Origin: UBA5109 sp963975155 | Lineage (GTDB): Bacteria > Pseudomonadota > Gammaproteobacteria > Pseudomonadales > Pseudohongiellaceae | Reading direction: 5' to 3' | NCBI GenBank assembly: GCA_963975155.1 | Contig: CAXBFG010000013.1 | Span: 1-31,040 of the forward strand | DNA length: 31,040 nucleotides | Translations under genes and position numbers: made by a program | Shown here: piece after piece, positions 16,045-24,427 of the stretch | Numbering within the stretch: the first letter of the stretch is position 1 | How the letters are laid out: each line of letters begins with the position of its first letter | The notes under the pieces: model-generated | What the model was told of the DNA's origin: nothing | What the model saw: the letters and a program-made list of their open reading frames with translations, nothing else | Database searches by the model: none

Positions 16045-16878
16045 ATGAATCGTTGTTTTCCTTTAATAAGTACTCTGGTGGTCAGCATTTTATTTTCTGT
16101 GCCAGTTTATGCGCAGTGGCCATTCTACATTGTACCCGGAACACCACTCTTACCTGATGGGACTGTCGATCTTGATGCTCCCGCACCACGTACAGCAGAC
16201 GGTAAGCCGGATTTTACCGGAACCTGGAATGTCATTAGACACAATCAAGGCGGCGAGCAAGGCAGGCCCATTGGCGAACCGGAAGTGCCACCACCCGGCG
16301 TTCCCCCTTATGCAACATTTTGGGATCAGGGCTTCGGTTTTGAAAATGGCTTGCCCTATCAGCCCTGGGCCCGCGAAAAACGCGCTGAACGTATGGCTAA
16401 TCATGGCATAGAAAATCCTGATAGCTTCTGTTTGCCACTTGGGCATATGCAGTTTCACACCCATGGACAACCCAGAGATATCGTTCAGGGTGAAGATAGA
16501 CTGGCTATTATTTACGAGGCCAGCGCCGGAGTACGGCAGATTTTTATGGATGGACGACCTCTGCCCGATGAAAGCTCACTGGAATGGTGGTACGGCTATT
16601 CAGTAGGGCATTGGGAAGGCGATACTCTGGTCGTTGAAACCACCAATTTTCGTGGCGATGGCTGGCTGGATTTTAATGGCAGTCCGACTACAGAACAGTT
16701 AAGAACCATTGAGCGCTTTCATCGACCCAGTTTCGGAAAACTGGAAATCGATATTCTGATTGACGACCCGGGAGCTTATACAGAGCCGTTTTCCCTGCGC
16801 GTTGAACAAAGCATTATGCCTGGAGAAAACCTGATTGAATGGGTCTGTGAAAACGAACAGTCCATACAGTATTTTTAA
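16045..16878 (+). CDS. secreted protein of unknown function, paired with DUF6152
   Basis: The 277-residue protein starts with a clear signal peptide (about residues 1-23, cleavage after VYA). The mature part is rich in W, P and G: APRTADGKPDFTGTWN near the N-terminus, a central FCLPLGHMQFHTHGQPRDI segment, and GHWEGDTLVVETTNF about residue 190. These are the hallmarks of a poorly described family common in acidobacteria and some marine gammaproteobacteria, often followed by a DUF6152 gene, as here. Beta-rich fold likely; function unknown. The DUF6152 gene follows after 32 bases, so both are probably exported as a pair. Confidence 0.75.
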   Translation: MNRCFPLISTLVVSILFSVPVYAQWPFYIVPGTPLLPDGTVDLDAPAPRTADGKPDFTGTWNVIRHNQGGEQGRPIGEPEVPPPGVPPYATFWDQGFGFENGLPYQPWAREKRAERMANHGIENPDSFCLPLGHMQFHTHGQPRDIVQGEDRLAIIYEASAGVRQIFMDGRPLPDESSLEWWYGYSVGHWEGDTLVVETTNFRGDGWLDFNGSPTTEQLRTIERFHRPSFGKLEIDILIDDPGAYTEPFSLRVEQSIMPGENLIEWVCENEQSIQYF

Positions 16879-16910
16879 CTGACCAAATTGCTAATTCATG
16901 AGAGTAGATT

Positions 16911-17309
16911 ATGAAATTTAGATCACAAACACTGTTTACCCTTTTTGCCGGACTGGTGCTTGCCATGCCGGGATTTGCACATCACAACTTCAGAGCTGAA
17001 TTTGATATTGATATGCCCGTCATCGTCACCGGTACAGTCACGCGAGTCGCGCTGACTAACCCTCACGCACGTTTGTATCTGGATGTAAGTAATGAGGATG
17101 GAACAGTTACTCACTGGGATTTTGAACTGGCGGCCGCCAGCAGCTTGCTAAGGCGTGGCTGGAGAAGGGATACCCTGGAAGTCGGAGACACCATTATCGT
17201 CCATGCTGCCCGGGCAAGAAACGCTCCCAATGTCGGTAATGTTGAATATGTAACCCTGGTCAATGAAGATGGCAGTGAGGGCTTCTCTTTCGGTTCCCCC
17301 AGGGATTAA
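16911..17309 (+). CDS. secreted DUF6152 family protein
   Basis: A 132-residue exported protein with a signal peptide (about residues 1-23, cleavage after GFA) followed immediately by HHNFRAEFD. The small OB-like beta domain includes VIVTGTVTRVALTNPHARLYL, NEDGTVTHWDFEL and VGDTIIVHAARARN. The HH start, the NPH motif and this strand pattern are typical of DUF6152, whose role is unknown; a metal or cofactor function is possible because of the histidines. It follows the secreted protein at 16045 and ends convergent with the D-aminoacylase gene. Confidence 0.8.
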   Translation: MKFRSQTLFTLFAGLVLAMPGFAHHNFRAEFDIDMPVIVTGTVTRVALTNPHARLYLDVSNEDGTVTHWDFELAAASSLLRRGWRRDTLEVGDTIIVHAARARNAPNVGNVEYVTLVNEDGSEGFSFGSPRD

Positions 17310-17332
17310 GTACACCGCCAGGCATTTTTTAG

Positions 17333-18895
17333 TTACTGAACTGAGTTCCTGCGACTTAACACCGTGCCGGCCTGAACGCCGGTAACGGCACCATCGGTAT
17401 AAGCAAACTCACCATTAATCACTACATAGATAATGCCATCTGGCGCTGCTGTCGGATTCTCATAGCTGGCATTATCTATAATGCTTGCCGCATCAAATAT
17501 CGTCAGGTCGGCCGCCATGCCGGGCTTTAGCAATCCCCTGTCCTTGATGCCAATCGTTGCTGCAGGTAAACCCGTCATTTTATAAACAGCATCTTCCAGT
17601 GTCAGGGCATTTTTCTCCCGTACATACTCGCCCAATACTTTCGGGAATGTTCCCCAATAGCGTGGATGGACCCTCGTACCCGTTAGCACTGAATCACAAT
17701 CACAGGCAATTGATACGCTGGGGTGCTGCATAATCTCAATAAGATCTGCTTCGCTGCCAAAACGCAGAATGACACCGTTGTCGGCCTCTTCCAATATTCG
17801 AACTACCGCCTCGCCAGCCGAGTCAGTACCAAGCACACGCATGGCATCGGTTAATTCCTGCTGATTGCCAAAAATATAAACCCCGCTTGCACCTCCCCAG
17901 CGTAAATTCATGGCTTGTTCGGCTTCTGCAATAATTCTGGCCCGCAGTACTGGATCCTGGAATCTCTGCAACATTGCAGCCCGTCCTCCGGCCTGCGCCC
18001 AGCTGGGTATAATCAGGGCGGCCAGACCTGTCTGGCCGGCCAAATAGGGGTATACATCAGCAACTGCCCCTTCTGAATTTGAAGTATCAGCCACCCTCAT
18101 CGCTTCCAGAATCTCTGCGGCCCGACCTTGTTCCCAGCCTTGCACTTTTATATGGGTAACAAGTGGAATTAAACCGGATGCTTCACCGATTGTAATTGTT
18201 TCCGTCATACCGGTTATGGAGCTATAGTCATTTTCCGGTGTTACCCGATCATGATTTGTAAACACAACATCCCAGGCAGCAAAAGGCTCAAGCACTGCAA
18301 TCACTTCTTCTGTTGTTGCATAATAAGCAGGCACATAATCCAAGCCAGCCGACACTCCCCAACTGCCTGCTTCCAATCCTGCCTCAATCAAATTCTGCAT
18401 CTGTGTAATCTGCGCCTGAGTTGGTCTGGTATTTTCGTTACCAACGACCTCAGCCCACACGCTGTTGAAACCAATGAAACCGCCGACATTTAAAGCCAGT
18501 CCCTGTTGTGCATATTCTTCAAACTGTGCATTGAGATCCAGTGGACCACTGCCATCCGAATTCATGATTTCCGTGGTAACACCCTGGCTGATCATGTTGA
18601 CGGCAGTTGACAGGGCTTCACCAACGGAGTGACTGTGTATATTGATAAATCCCGGCGCCACCACCAGATCACTGACGTCAATTTCTGTCTGGCCCTTGGC
18701 CGCACCCAGTTGCCCGATAGCAGCAATCTGCCTGCCATTTACTGCAAGGTCTCCCTGATAGGCCTCTCCGGAACTGCCATCGATGATGGTTCCACCGCGT
18801 AAAATCAGGTCATAACTGGCAGGTTCTGAACACGCAGTGATCGTGAGAATAAAGATAAGCACGAAGATTCTCTTGAAAGTGTCAACTGATGGCAT
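17333..18895 (-). CDS. lipoprotein N-acyl-D-amino-acid deacylase (D-aminoacylase)
   Basis: A metal-dependent amidohydrolase that removes the acyl group from N-acyl-D-amino acids. Read from ATG 18895 (a GTG at 18907 is an alternative), the 520-residue protein has a lipoprotein signal ending ITAC (C22 lipidated), so it should sit in the envelope rather than the cytoplasm. HSH (H87, H89) in GFINIHSHS is the metal-binding start of the barrel. Where classical D-aminoacylases carry a metal-bridging cysteine after GVTT, this protein has NSDGSGP (D114), so the bridging residue is replaced. Last gene of the operon M20-dadA-transporter-ridA. Confidence 0.88.
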   Translation of the reverse strand: MPSVDTFKRIFVLIFILTITACSEPASYDLILRGGTIIDGSSGEAYQGDLAVNGRQIAAIGQLGAAKGQTEIDVSDLVVAPGFINIHSHSVGEALSTAVNMISQGVTTEIMNSDGSGPLDLNAQFEEYAQQGLALNVGGFIGFNSVWAEVVGNENTRPTQAQITQMQNLIEAGLEAGSWGVSAGLDYVPAYYATTEEVIAVLEPFAAWDVVFTNHDRVTPENDYSSITGMTETITIGEASGLIPLVTHIKVQGWEQGRAAEILEAMRVADTSNSEGAVADVYPYLAGQTGLAALIIPSWAQAGGRAAMLQRFQDPVLRARIIAEAEQAMNLRWGGASGVYIFGNQQELTDAMRVLGTDSAGEAVVRILEEADNGVILRFGSEADLIEIMQHPSVSIACDCDSVLTGTRVHPRYWGTFPKVLGEYVREKNALTLEDAVYKMTGLPAATIGIKDRGLLKPGMAADLTIFDAASIIDNASYENPTAAPDGIIYVVINGEFAYTDGAVTGVQAGTVLSRRNSVQ

Positions 18896-18978
18896 CGGAA
18901 TTCTCACTTGGCATTTATTATTCTGGTTTCAGGCAGTTTAGATGTCTCATACAGCAAGGGCTGCAGCTTTTAGTTTGA

Positions 18979-19332
18979 CTATTTAGCCGCGATCAGCCCA
19001 ATTTCAACCGTAAATTGCGGCGCTGCAAGCCTGCTTGATTCTACACAAGCCCGGCATGGTGCATTACCACCTTTGGACCACTTATCCCAGACTTCATTCA
19101 TTTCGGCATAATCATCCATACTGCTAAGCCAGATTGTTGCCGTTAAAGCCTTGCTTTTATCTGTCCCGGCCTGGGCAAGTTTATTATCAATTTCATCGAG
19201 AATAGCCTTGGTCTGAGCAGCAACGCTTTCGCCTGGGGCAGTTAAAGCCACCTGTCCAGCCAGATAAACCGTATCACCATGAATAACAATCTGGCTCATA
19301 CGGTCATTGGTCATAATTCGTTTAATCGTCAT
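18979..19332 (-). CDS. RidA family imine deaminase
   Basis: RidA/YjgF proteins hydrolyse reactive 2-imino acids to keto acids and ammonia. The 117-residue protein has the C-terminal core APCRACVESSRLAAPQFTVE, with R101 equivalent to the catalytic arginine of E. coli RidA. Its place between a D-aminoacylase gene and a transporter/D-amino-acid dehydrogenase pair explains its role: imino acids made by DadA need clearance. A GAGG site eight bases before the ATG supports the start. Trimeric and cytosolic by family. Confidence 0.9.
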   Translation of the reverse strand: MTIKRIMTNDRMSQIVIHGDTVYLAGQVALTAPGESVAAQTKAILDEIDNKLAQAGTDKSKALTATIWLSSMDDYAEMNEVWDKWSKGGNAPCRACVESSRLAAPQFTVEIGLIAAK

Positions 19333-19385
19333 AAATACCTCGTTTTTTTATTAAATGAAAAGTCGTAAAAAAATTTTGTTAATTT

Positions 19386-20486
19386 CTATTTATCATGGAA
19401 TGTATAAATTTTATACAGCCCCAGGGTGAACAAGGGCAACACAAATACAGCCAAAAATAAGTATGTGAGTAAAACATAGCCATTGGCAATTAGTTCAATC
19501 AAACCAATTCTATCACTGATAAACACTGCGATGATCATGGCGACTACCGCAATAGTTGGTCGCAGATAACCAGGCATCAAGAGCGATTTCTCTTCATAGG
19601 TAACCGCTATTCGTTCATTTAGGGCATGCAATAATGCCGTGCCGGTTTCAATAAAGGTGCCAAATATAACAATTTGGAAAATTAATTTAAAAAACGGGAT
19701 GTCCATAGCCGCCAGAATAAGATTTATTGGTACAGCTTCATCAACAATTTCCGGATAGAAGCCGACCAGCACACAATAAAATAATATGCCGGGCAGAATG
19801 GCCAGCACTCCGCCCAGTAAACCACCTGTGATTGCTTCCTGCCGGGTAGTGATATGACGCATGCAAAACAGAATGGTCGGGATAATCGCGAGGTTATAAC
19901 TCGCGTATTTAATGCCGTCACCGATCCATTCATTATTAGCTGGGACAATCATAAAGTTCGATTCTATATTGCCGCCGAATTTAATGAAGCCCAGCACCAG
20001 AAAGACGATATAAACCAGGTATAAAACCAGCGACCAGCTTGCAAGCACCCTTTCAATTATTTTGGTTCCATAAAAGGTCAAAAATCCGATGGTGGCAATC
20101 AACAAGATTGTACCCAGCAGGGCTGGAGTATTGATCATGTCGGCTAACAGGATGCCCGCCGCAGAGCCAATTACCGAAAGGATCAGCACAATCGTAATAA
20201 TATATACGATTTCGTAAAGCACCCAGCCGCGCCCAAGCAAATGCCGGAAAAAGGTTTTGTAGTCCCGGCTTTTGGTCAGTCTGGCAAATTCCAGACTGCT
20301 TGCCAGAACCAGAGACCAGACCAGTGCAGCTACAAACATGCCATACAAGCCAGCTTGCGTTCCGTTTGATAAAAAGAACTCCACCAGTTCACGACCCGTA
20401 GCATAGCCACCCGCAATCACAACAGACTGAAAGATCAAACCAGGAAGAATTATTGCCTGCAGATACTGGCTGCCCGGGAGTTTCAT
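19386..20486 (-). CDS. YkvI-like integral membrane transporter
   Basis: The 366-residue protein is almost wholly hydrophobic with roughly ten membrane helices and no signal peptide. It resembles the YkvI group of the APC/LeuT-fold superfamily; the first helix carries GGYATGRELVEFF, where glycine-rich breaks are typical of the substrate site. Substrate is not known for the family. In this operon the best guess is an amino acid, probably a D-amino acid or N-acyl derivative (inference from the adjacent dadA, ridA and aminoacylase genes). It lies 19 bases after dadA and 53 before ridA. Confidence 0.75.
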   Translation of the reverse strand: MKLPGSQYLQAIILPGLIFQSVVIAGGYATGRELVEFFLSNGTQAGLYGMFVAALVWSLVLASSLEFARLTKSRDYKTFFRHLLGRGWVLYEIVYIITIVLILSVIGSAAGILLADMINTPALLGTILLIATIGFLTFYGTKIIERVLASWSLVLYLVYIVFLVLGFIKFGGNIESNFMIVPANNEWIGDGIKYASYNLAIIPTILFCMRHITTRQEAITGGLLGGVLAILPGILFYCVLVGFYPEIVDEAVPINLILAAMDIPFFKLIFQIVIFGTFIETGTALLHALNERIAVTYEEKSLLMPGYLRPTIAVVAMIIAVFISDRIGLIELIANGYVLLTYLFLAVFVLPLFTLGLYKIYTFHDK

Positions 20487-20505
20487 GGTGAGCTCTTAAA
20501 CAAAA

Positions 20506-21765
20506 TTAAAAACGTGATACTGCATAAGGAGCCGGATTAATAGCCGGTTCATGACCGGAAATCAAATCTGCTACCAGCTTGCCAGAACCCATAGCCAGTG
20601 ACCAGCCTAAATGGCCATGGCCGGTATTCAGAAATAAATTATCCAATCGCGTGGCACCAAGCACAGGAACTCCGTCAGCACAGGTGGGCCTCAAACCTGT
20701 CCAGGGACTGATTTGCTCAGCCCTGATATGTCCTTTTGCAAAAGGGTATCTGGCTACCACACGATCAATAATAAGCTGGATACGGGCATGATTTATGGCT
20801 GTATTGTGACCATTCAATTCTGCAGTACCGGCGGCGCGTAAATAGTTACCCAGTGGCGTGATCGCAACATGACCCTGTTCATCTATCACTGGTATGCGCG
20901 GTCTTGTTTCCCAGTCATGCATATCCAGCGTTATGGAATATCCCTTCACCGGCCTGATCGGAAGCTTTAATCGCAGCCCGGATGCCAATTGGGGACTGTA
21001 ACTACCGGCTGCAAGCACATATGCATCAGCGCTGTAGTCTCCTCTGCTGGTTGCAAGCCCGGTGATTCTATTACTGGTACTCTGAATACTTTGTACAGTA
21101 AGCCCGAACTCAAAGCTGACTTTATTGCTTCGGGCCACTTCAGACAGTTGCTGACAAAACAGCTGTGCATCACCCGTCTCGTCACCGGGATAAAGAATAC
21201 CGCCTGCCAAAGTTGATCCACTTTCAGTCAAGGCTGGCTCAAGGCTGAGTATTTCTTCCCGGTTTACTGGTTTGCATATCACGCCGAGACTTTCATAAAG
21301 TGGTATCAGGCCTTGCTCCTGTTCAAGGTCATGCTCACTTTCAAATACTTTCATGGAACCCAGAGCAGAGGATCTGTAATCGAATGAGTGCTCTTGTTTG
21401 AAGTCTCTCAGGCATTGCATGGTGTAATTTGCCAGTCTTGTGTTGGTCTTTAGATTCGCCTGAAACTTTTCGGCTTGAGCATGACGCAGAAAGCGAATAC
21501 CCCAACCCAGCAAGGAAGGAATGGCAGCTGGTCGCAATAGAAAAGGAGAATCCTCCTTACCCATCCATTTTAATATTTGCAGGGCGATGCCGGGATGATT
21601 CCAGGGGCTGGCCTGACTGGGATGCAGGAGACCTGCATTGGCGAAACTGGTTTCCTGTGCAGGACCTGCCTGACGGTCGATAACCGTTACTTCATGGCCC
21701 TGTTCCGACAAATAATAAGCAGTGGCGACTCCCAGCAAGCCAGATCCAATAACGATGACTTTCAT
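20506..21765 (-). CDS. dadA: D-amino acid dehydrogenase (FAD-dependent)
   Basis: DadA oxidises D-amino acids to imino acids, passing electrons to the quinone pool at the inner membrane. The 419-residue protein (E. coli 432) has the FAD motif GSGLLG (7-12), ETSFANAG in the flavin region, and near the C-terminus GLRPTCADGVPVLG and LNTGHGHLGWS, all matching E. coli DadA. The start at ATG 21765 aligns with DadA; the frame runs upstream to 21834 without similarity and no good ribosome-binding site is seen for either. It is followed by the transporter and ridA and preceded by the M20 peptidase gene. No alanine racemase (dadX) is nearby. Confidence 0.93.
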   Translation of the reverse strand: MKVIVIGSGLLGVATAYYLSEQGHEVTVIDRQAGPAQETSFANAGLLHPSQASPWNHPGIALQILKWMGKEDSPFLLRPAAIPSLLGWGIRFLRHAQAEKFQANLKTNTRLANYTMQCLRDFKQEHSFDYRSSALGSMKVFESEHDLEQEQGLIPLYESLGVICKPVNREEILSLEPALTESGSTLAGGILYPGDETGDAQLFCQQLSEVARSNKVSFEFGLTVQSIQSTSNRITGLATSRGDYSADAYVLAAGSYSPQLASGLRLKLPIRPVKGYSITLDMHDWETRPRIPVIDEQGHVAITPLGNYLRAAGTAELNGHNTAINHARIQLIIDRVVARYPFAKGHIRAEQISPWTGLRPTCADGVPVLGATRLDNLFLNTGHGHLGWSLAMGSGKLVADLISGHEPAINPAPYAVSRF

Positions 21766-21846
21766 ATAAGGATAGACAGGCAATACTGTCTGAAAAACTG
21801 GATACCTTGTGGTTCCTGGTATTTCATAAAGCAACTATCGCTGGGA

Positions 21847-23226
21847 TTAATCTTCAACAAATTCCCGTACCACATCAATCATTAACTGCACGCTTTGATT
21901 GAAGGCCTCAACTGGTATTCGTTCATTATTGCCATGGATGTTGGATTCCACGCCATCCGGAAAGACTATCGGCCTGAAGCCGTAACTGATAATACCCAAA
22001 TCACGGAAGAAATGGCTGTCGGTAAAACCGGTCATTGCTGAGGGCACTATGTTTACTGAAGCATAGCGCTCTTCTATGACCCTGCTCATCAAGCGATAAA
22101 GGTCCGTATTGGCACTCGATTCGGCAGGGCCAAACAACATGATTTCTTCTATTGCAATCTGCTCATCGGCTATCCGTTCTCGCATGGCACTCAAAAATTC
22201 AGCCGAATCCTGATCTGGCAAAATTCGACAGTCCAGTTCGGCACTTGCAACTGGAGGTACGACATTAATTTTTTCACTGCCACTTAACATGGTAATTGAA
22301 CAGGTGTTGCGGATCAGGGAATGCAGATCAGGGCGTTCTGCCTGCAGTTCACGTAAAAATTCCGGATCTTGAATAGCCTCATCAATATTGCTCATGGCAG
22401 CTTGCCATTTTGGGCTTTCATTTGGTGCCAGACTGGCAAACATCTCTCTTACCGTGCCGATAACATGGGGCTCAAAGGGCGTCTCCTGAATTCTGTTCAG
22501 AGCCGCTATTAATCGGGTGGTTGCTGAAGTGGTTCTTGGCACAGAGCCATGACCTGGCTCATCTGTGGAAACCAATCTAAGCCAGTAAGGGCGTTTTTGA
22601 GCAATTTCGATGCCTAGCTGTATTTGACCGTTATCCATCAAGGTGGCGCCGCCACCTTCGTTCAATAAATAACCAACGCCTTCAAATATTTCAGGACGAT
22701 TATCAATTAGCCAGCCAGCGCCAAACAAGCCGCCGGCCTCTTCATCTGCGGTTGCCATAAAAATGACATCCCGATTAAGAGGTATACCACTGCGGTAAAG
22801 ATCCAGGAAAGCTTCCAGGTGCATAATACCCAGAGATTTAGTATCAGAAGTGCCGCGACCGTAGAGCATGCCATCTTTTATCACGGCATCCAGCGGGTCT
22901 GTGTCCCAGTACTCGGGGCTAGCAGGCACAACATCAATATGATGCAGCAAGACCAATGCGGGTTCATCGCCGCCCTCAAGTCGAGCCCATATATTACCAC
23001 GCCCGGGAGCCGATTCAGCCGCTTCATAGGCGATTCCGGCTTCCTCAAAAATCCGCCTGAAAAAGGCGACTCCACGAATTTCGTTGCCAGGAGGGTTAAT
23101 CGTATCTATTTCAATATATTCGACCAGACGTTCAAGTGGCGTCTGAGCATAAGCCATCAGGGAGAAAGTCATTGATGTCAGGACGAATATAAACGCAGGT
23201 ATGAAGGAATCAGGTGTCGTTTTCAT
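21847..23226 (-). CDS. exported M20 family metallopeptidase
   Basis: M20 enzymes are dizinc peptidases acting on dipeptides and N-acyl-amino acids. The 459-residue protein has a signal peptide (about residues 1-27, cleavage after AYA), so it works outside the cytoplasm. Metal and catalytic motifs are intact: HHIDVVP (95-101, H96 and D98), GRGTSDTK (D128), ADEEAGG (E162/E163), LLNEGGG, and NIHGNNERIP with the last histidine near the C-terminus. ATG 23226 has an AGGT site; a TTG at 23232 is the alternative. It is the first gene of the operon and probably liberates D-amino acids from dipeptides or acyl derivatives for DadA. Confidence 0.9.
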   Translation of the reverse strand: MKTTPDSFIPAFIFVLTSMTFSLMAYAQTPLERLVEYIEIDTINPPGNEIRGVAFFRRIFEEAGIAYEAAESAPGRGNIWARLEGGDEPALVLLHHIDVVPASPEYWDTDPLDAVIKDGMLYGRGTSDTKSLGIMHLEAFLDLYRSGIPLNRDVIFMATADEEAGGLFGAGWLIDNRPEIFEGVGYLLNEGGGATLMDNGQIQLGIEIAQKRPYWLRLVSTDEPGHGSVPRTTSATTRLIAALNRIQETPFEPHVIGTVREMFASLAPNESPKWQAAMSNIDEAIQDPEFLRELQAERPDLHSLIRNTCSITMLSGSEKINVVPPVASAELDCRILPDQDSAEFLSAMRERIADEQIAIEEIMLFGPAESSANTDLYRLMSRVIEERYASVNIVPSAMTGFTDSHFFRDLGIISYGFRPIVFPDGVESNIHGNNERIPVEAFNQSVQLMIDVVREFVED

Positions 23227-23331
23227 AATCAATTACCTATTCGATTTTGGCTTAACTATAGCATCAGGGACTTGCCAGTTATATCAAAAAGCAGGTTCCG
23301 ATGGGTGAGGATACACCAGATTGACCGCTCG

Positions 23332-23403
23332 AAGGCGGGAATTGGGGAAGCGCCTTGTACGCTTGGAAGTAGCAGGCATCACAGAAATGTGATGCCTGCT
23401 ACT
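23332..23403. repeat. perfect hairpin plus smaller stem downstream of the DLH gene
   Basis: The 16-base arm AGTAGCAGGCATCACA (23368-23383) pairs perfectly with 23388-23403 across the tetraloop GAAA. A second pair AAGGCG (23332-23337) / CGCCTT (23351-23356) lies beside it. The larger hairpin is 14 bases after the stop of the minus-strand hydrolase gene. There is no T-run on either side, so it is not a standard rho-independent terminator; it may protect the mRNA 3' end or be a REP-type repeat. Confidence 0.6.
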
Positions 23404-23417
23404 CTTGAAGGATTAAA

Positions 23418-24281
23418 CTAAGCCAGGGCGTTATCAAATAAATTTAACAGACGACTCCAGGCGCGTTCAGCCTGGGCTTCGTGATAAACCGCACTGTCTG
23501 GTGGACACCAGCCATGTTGTGCCCCTTCATAAACTTCTATTTCAGCAGGTACTCCTGCCGCAGCAAAGGAGCTTCTGAGAATGTTTTTTACCTCAGGGTC
23601 AGCCTCATCATCATTGGCCGCAATACAAATCAGCATACTGGCCTGCATTTGTGGAATCAAAAGATGTGGACTGTCTGCCGCATCCGTTGCCAAACCACCA
23701 CCATGGAAAGTACCACCTGCCCCCATTCGGGTATTTGAACCAACCGTGCGCATCACCATCGGCCCGCCCATGCAGTAACCAGTTGTGCCCATTTTACGGT
23801 TGCTATCCACAGAAGCCTGAGCATCCAGAAAGCTGATAAAGGCCGCGGCATCTGTAACATGTGTTTGTGCATTGAGCATGCCCGCCAGGGGGAAAACTGT
23901 TTCTCTGACAGCGGGGTCCTGGAAGGATGCGCCTTCCTGAACGACAGGTGCTCTTGCTCCACGATAAAATGGATTGGGCACCAATACTGAATAACCTGAC
24001 TGAGCCAAACGCCTTGCCATCATTTCGAAGGCAGGTCTTAGACCCAGAATATCCGTCCAGATAATCACTCCTGGATGCTGACCTGTGGATGGGTGCACAA
24101 AATAACTGTCTGCCACACCATCTGGTGTGGTGATATCGATATGACTTTCAGTCAGATCCTGCGCATTAGTAACTGCTGGCAACATCATGGCCAGACCCGC
24201 TCCGGCAGTAACTTTGCCAAGTTGACGACGGTTTAGTCGGAAGTATTTTTCGTTTTCAATAACGGTTCTTTCATCACACAT
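23418..24281 (-). CDS. exported dienelactone hydrolase family protein
   Basis: An alpha/beta-hydrolase of 287 residues. The N-terminus holds a Tat-like signal (NRRQLGK, then AGAGLAMMLPAVTNA, cleavage about residue 40), unusual for dienelactone hydrolases. The catalytic triad typical of the family is present: C170 in GYCMGGP, an aspartate in ANDDEADP (224-227 region) and H256 in GAQHGWCPP. It probably hydrolyses an ester or lactone, but the substrate is unknown. It stands apart from the M20 gene by about 190 bases containing a strong hairpin, so it may not belong to the D-amino-acid operon. Confidence 0.85.
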   Translation of the reverse strand: MCDERTVIENEKYFRLNRRQLGKVTAGAGLAMMLPAVTNAQDLTESHIDITTPDGVADSYFVHPSTGQHPGVIIWTDILGLRPAFEMMARRLAQSGYSVLVPNPFYRGARAPVVQEGASFQDPAVRETVFPLAGMLNAQTHVTDAAAFISFLDAQASVDSNRKMGTTGYCMGGPMVMRTVGSNTRMGAGGTFHGGGLATDAADSPHLLIPQMQASMLICIAANDDEADPEVKNILRSSFAAAGVPAEIEVYEGAQHGWCPPDSAVYHEAQAERAWSRLLNLFDNALA

Positions 24282-24427
24282 GACTGGTTCTCACTTTTAT
24301 CAGGGTTTATTAATATTATTTTTTCTTTTCTGAAACTTCACGAATTGGATTAAAACTGTTCTGCCTGCCTAAATTACATCAGGCTGAGAGCAATCTCTAT
24401 AGCAAAGCCTGATTTTTCACTTTTCCT

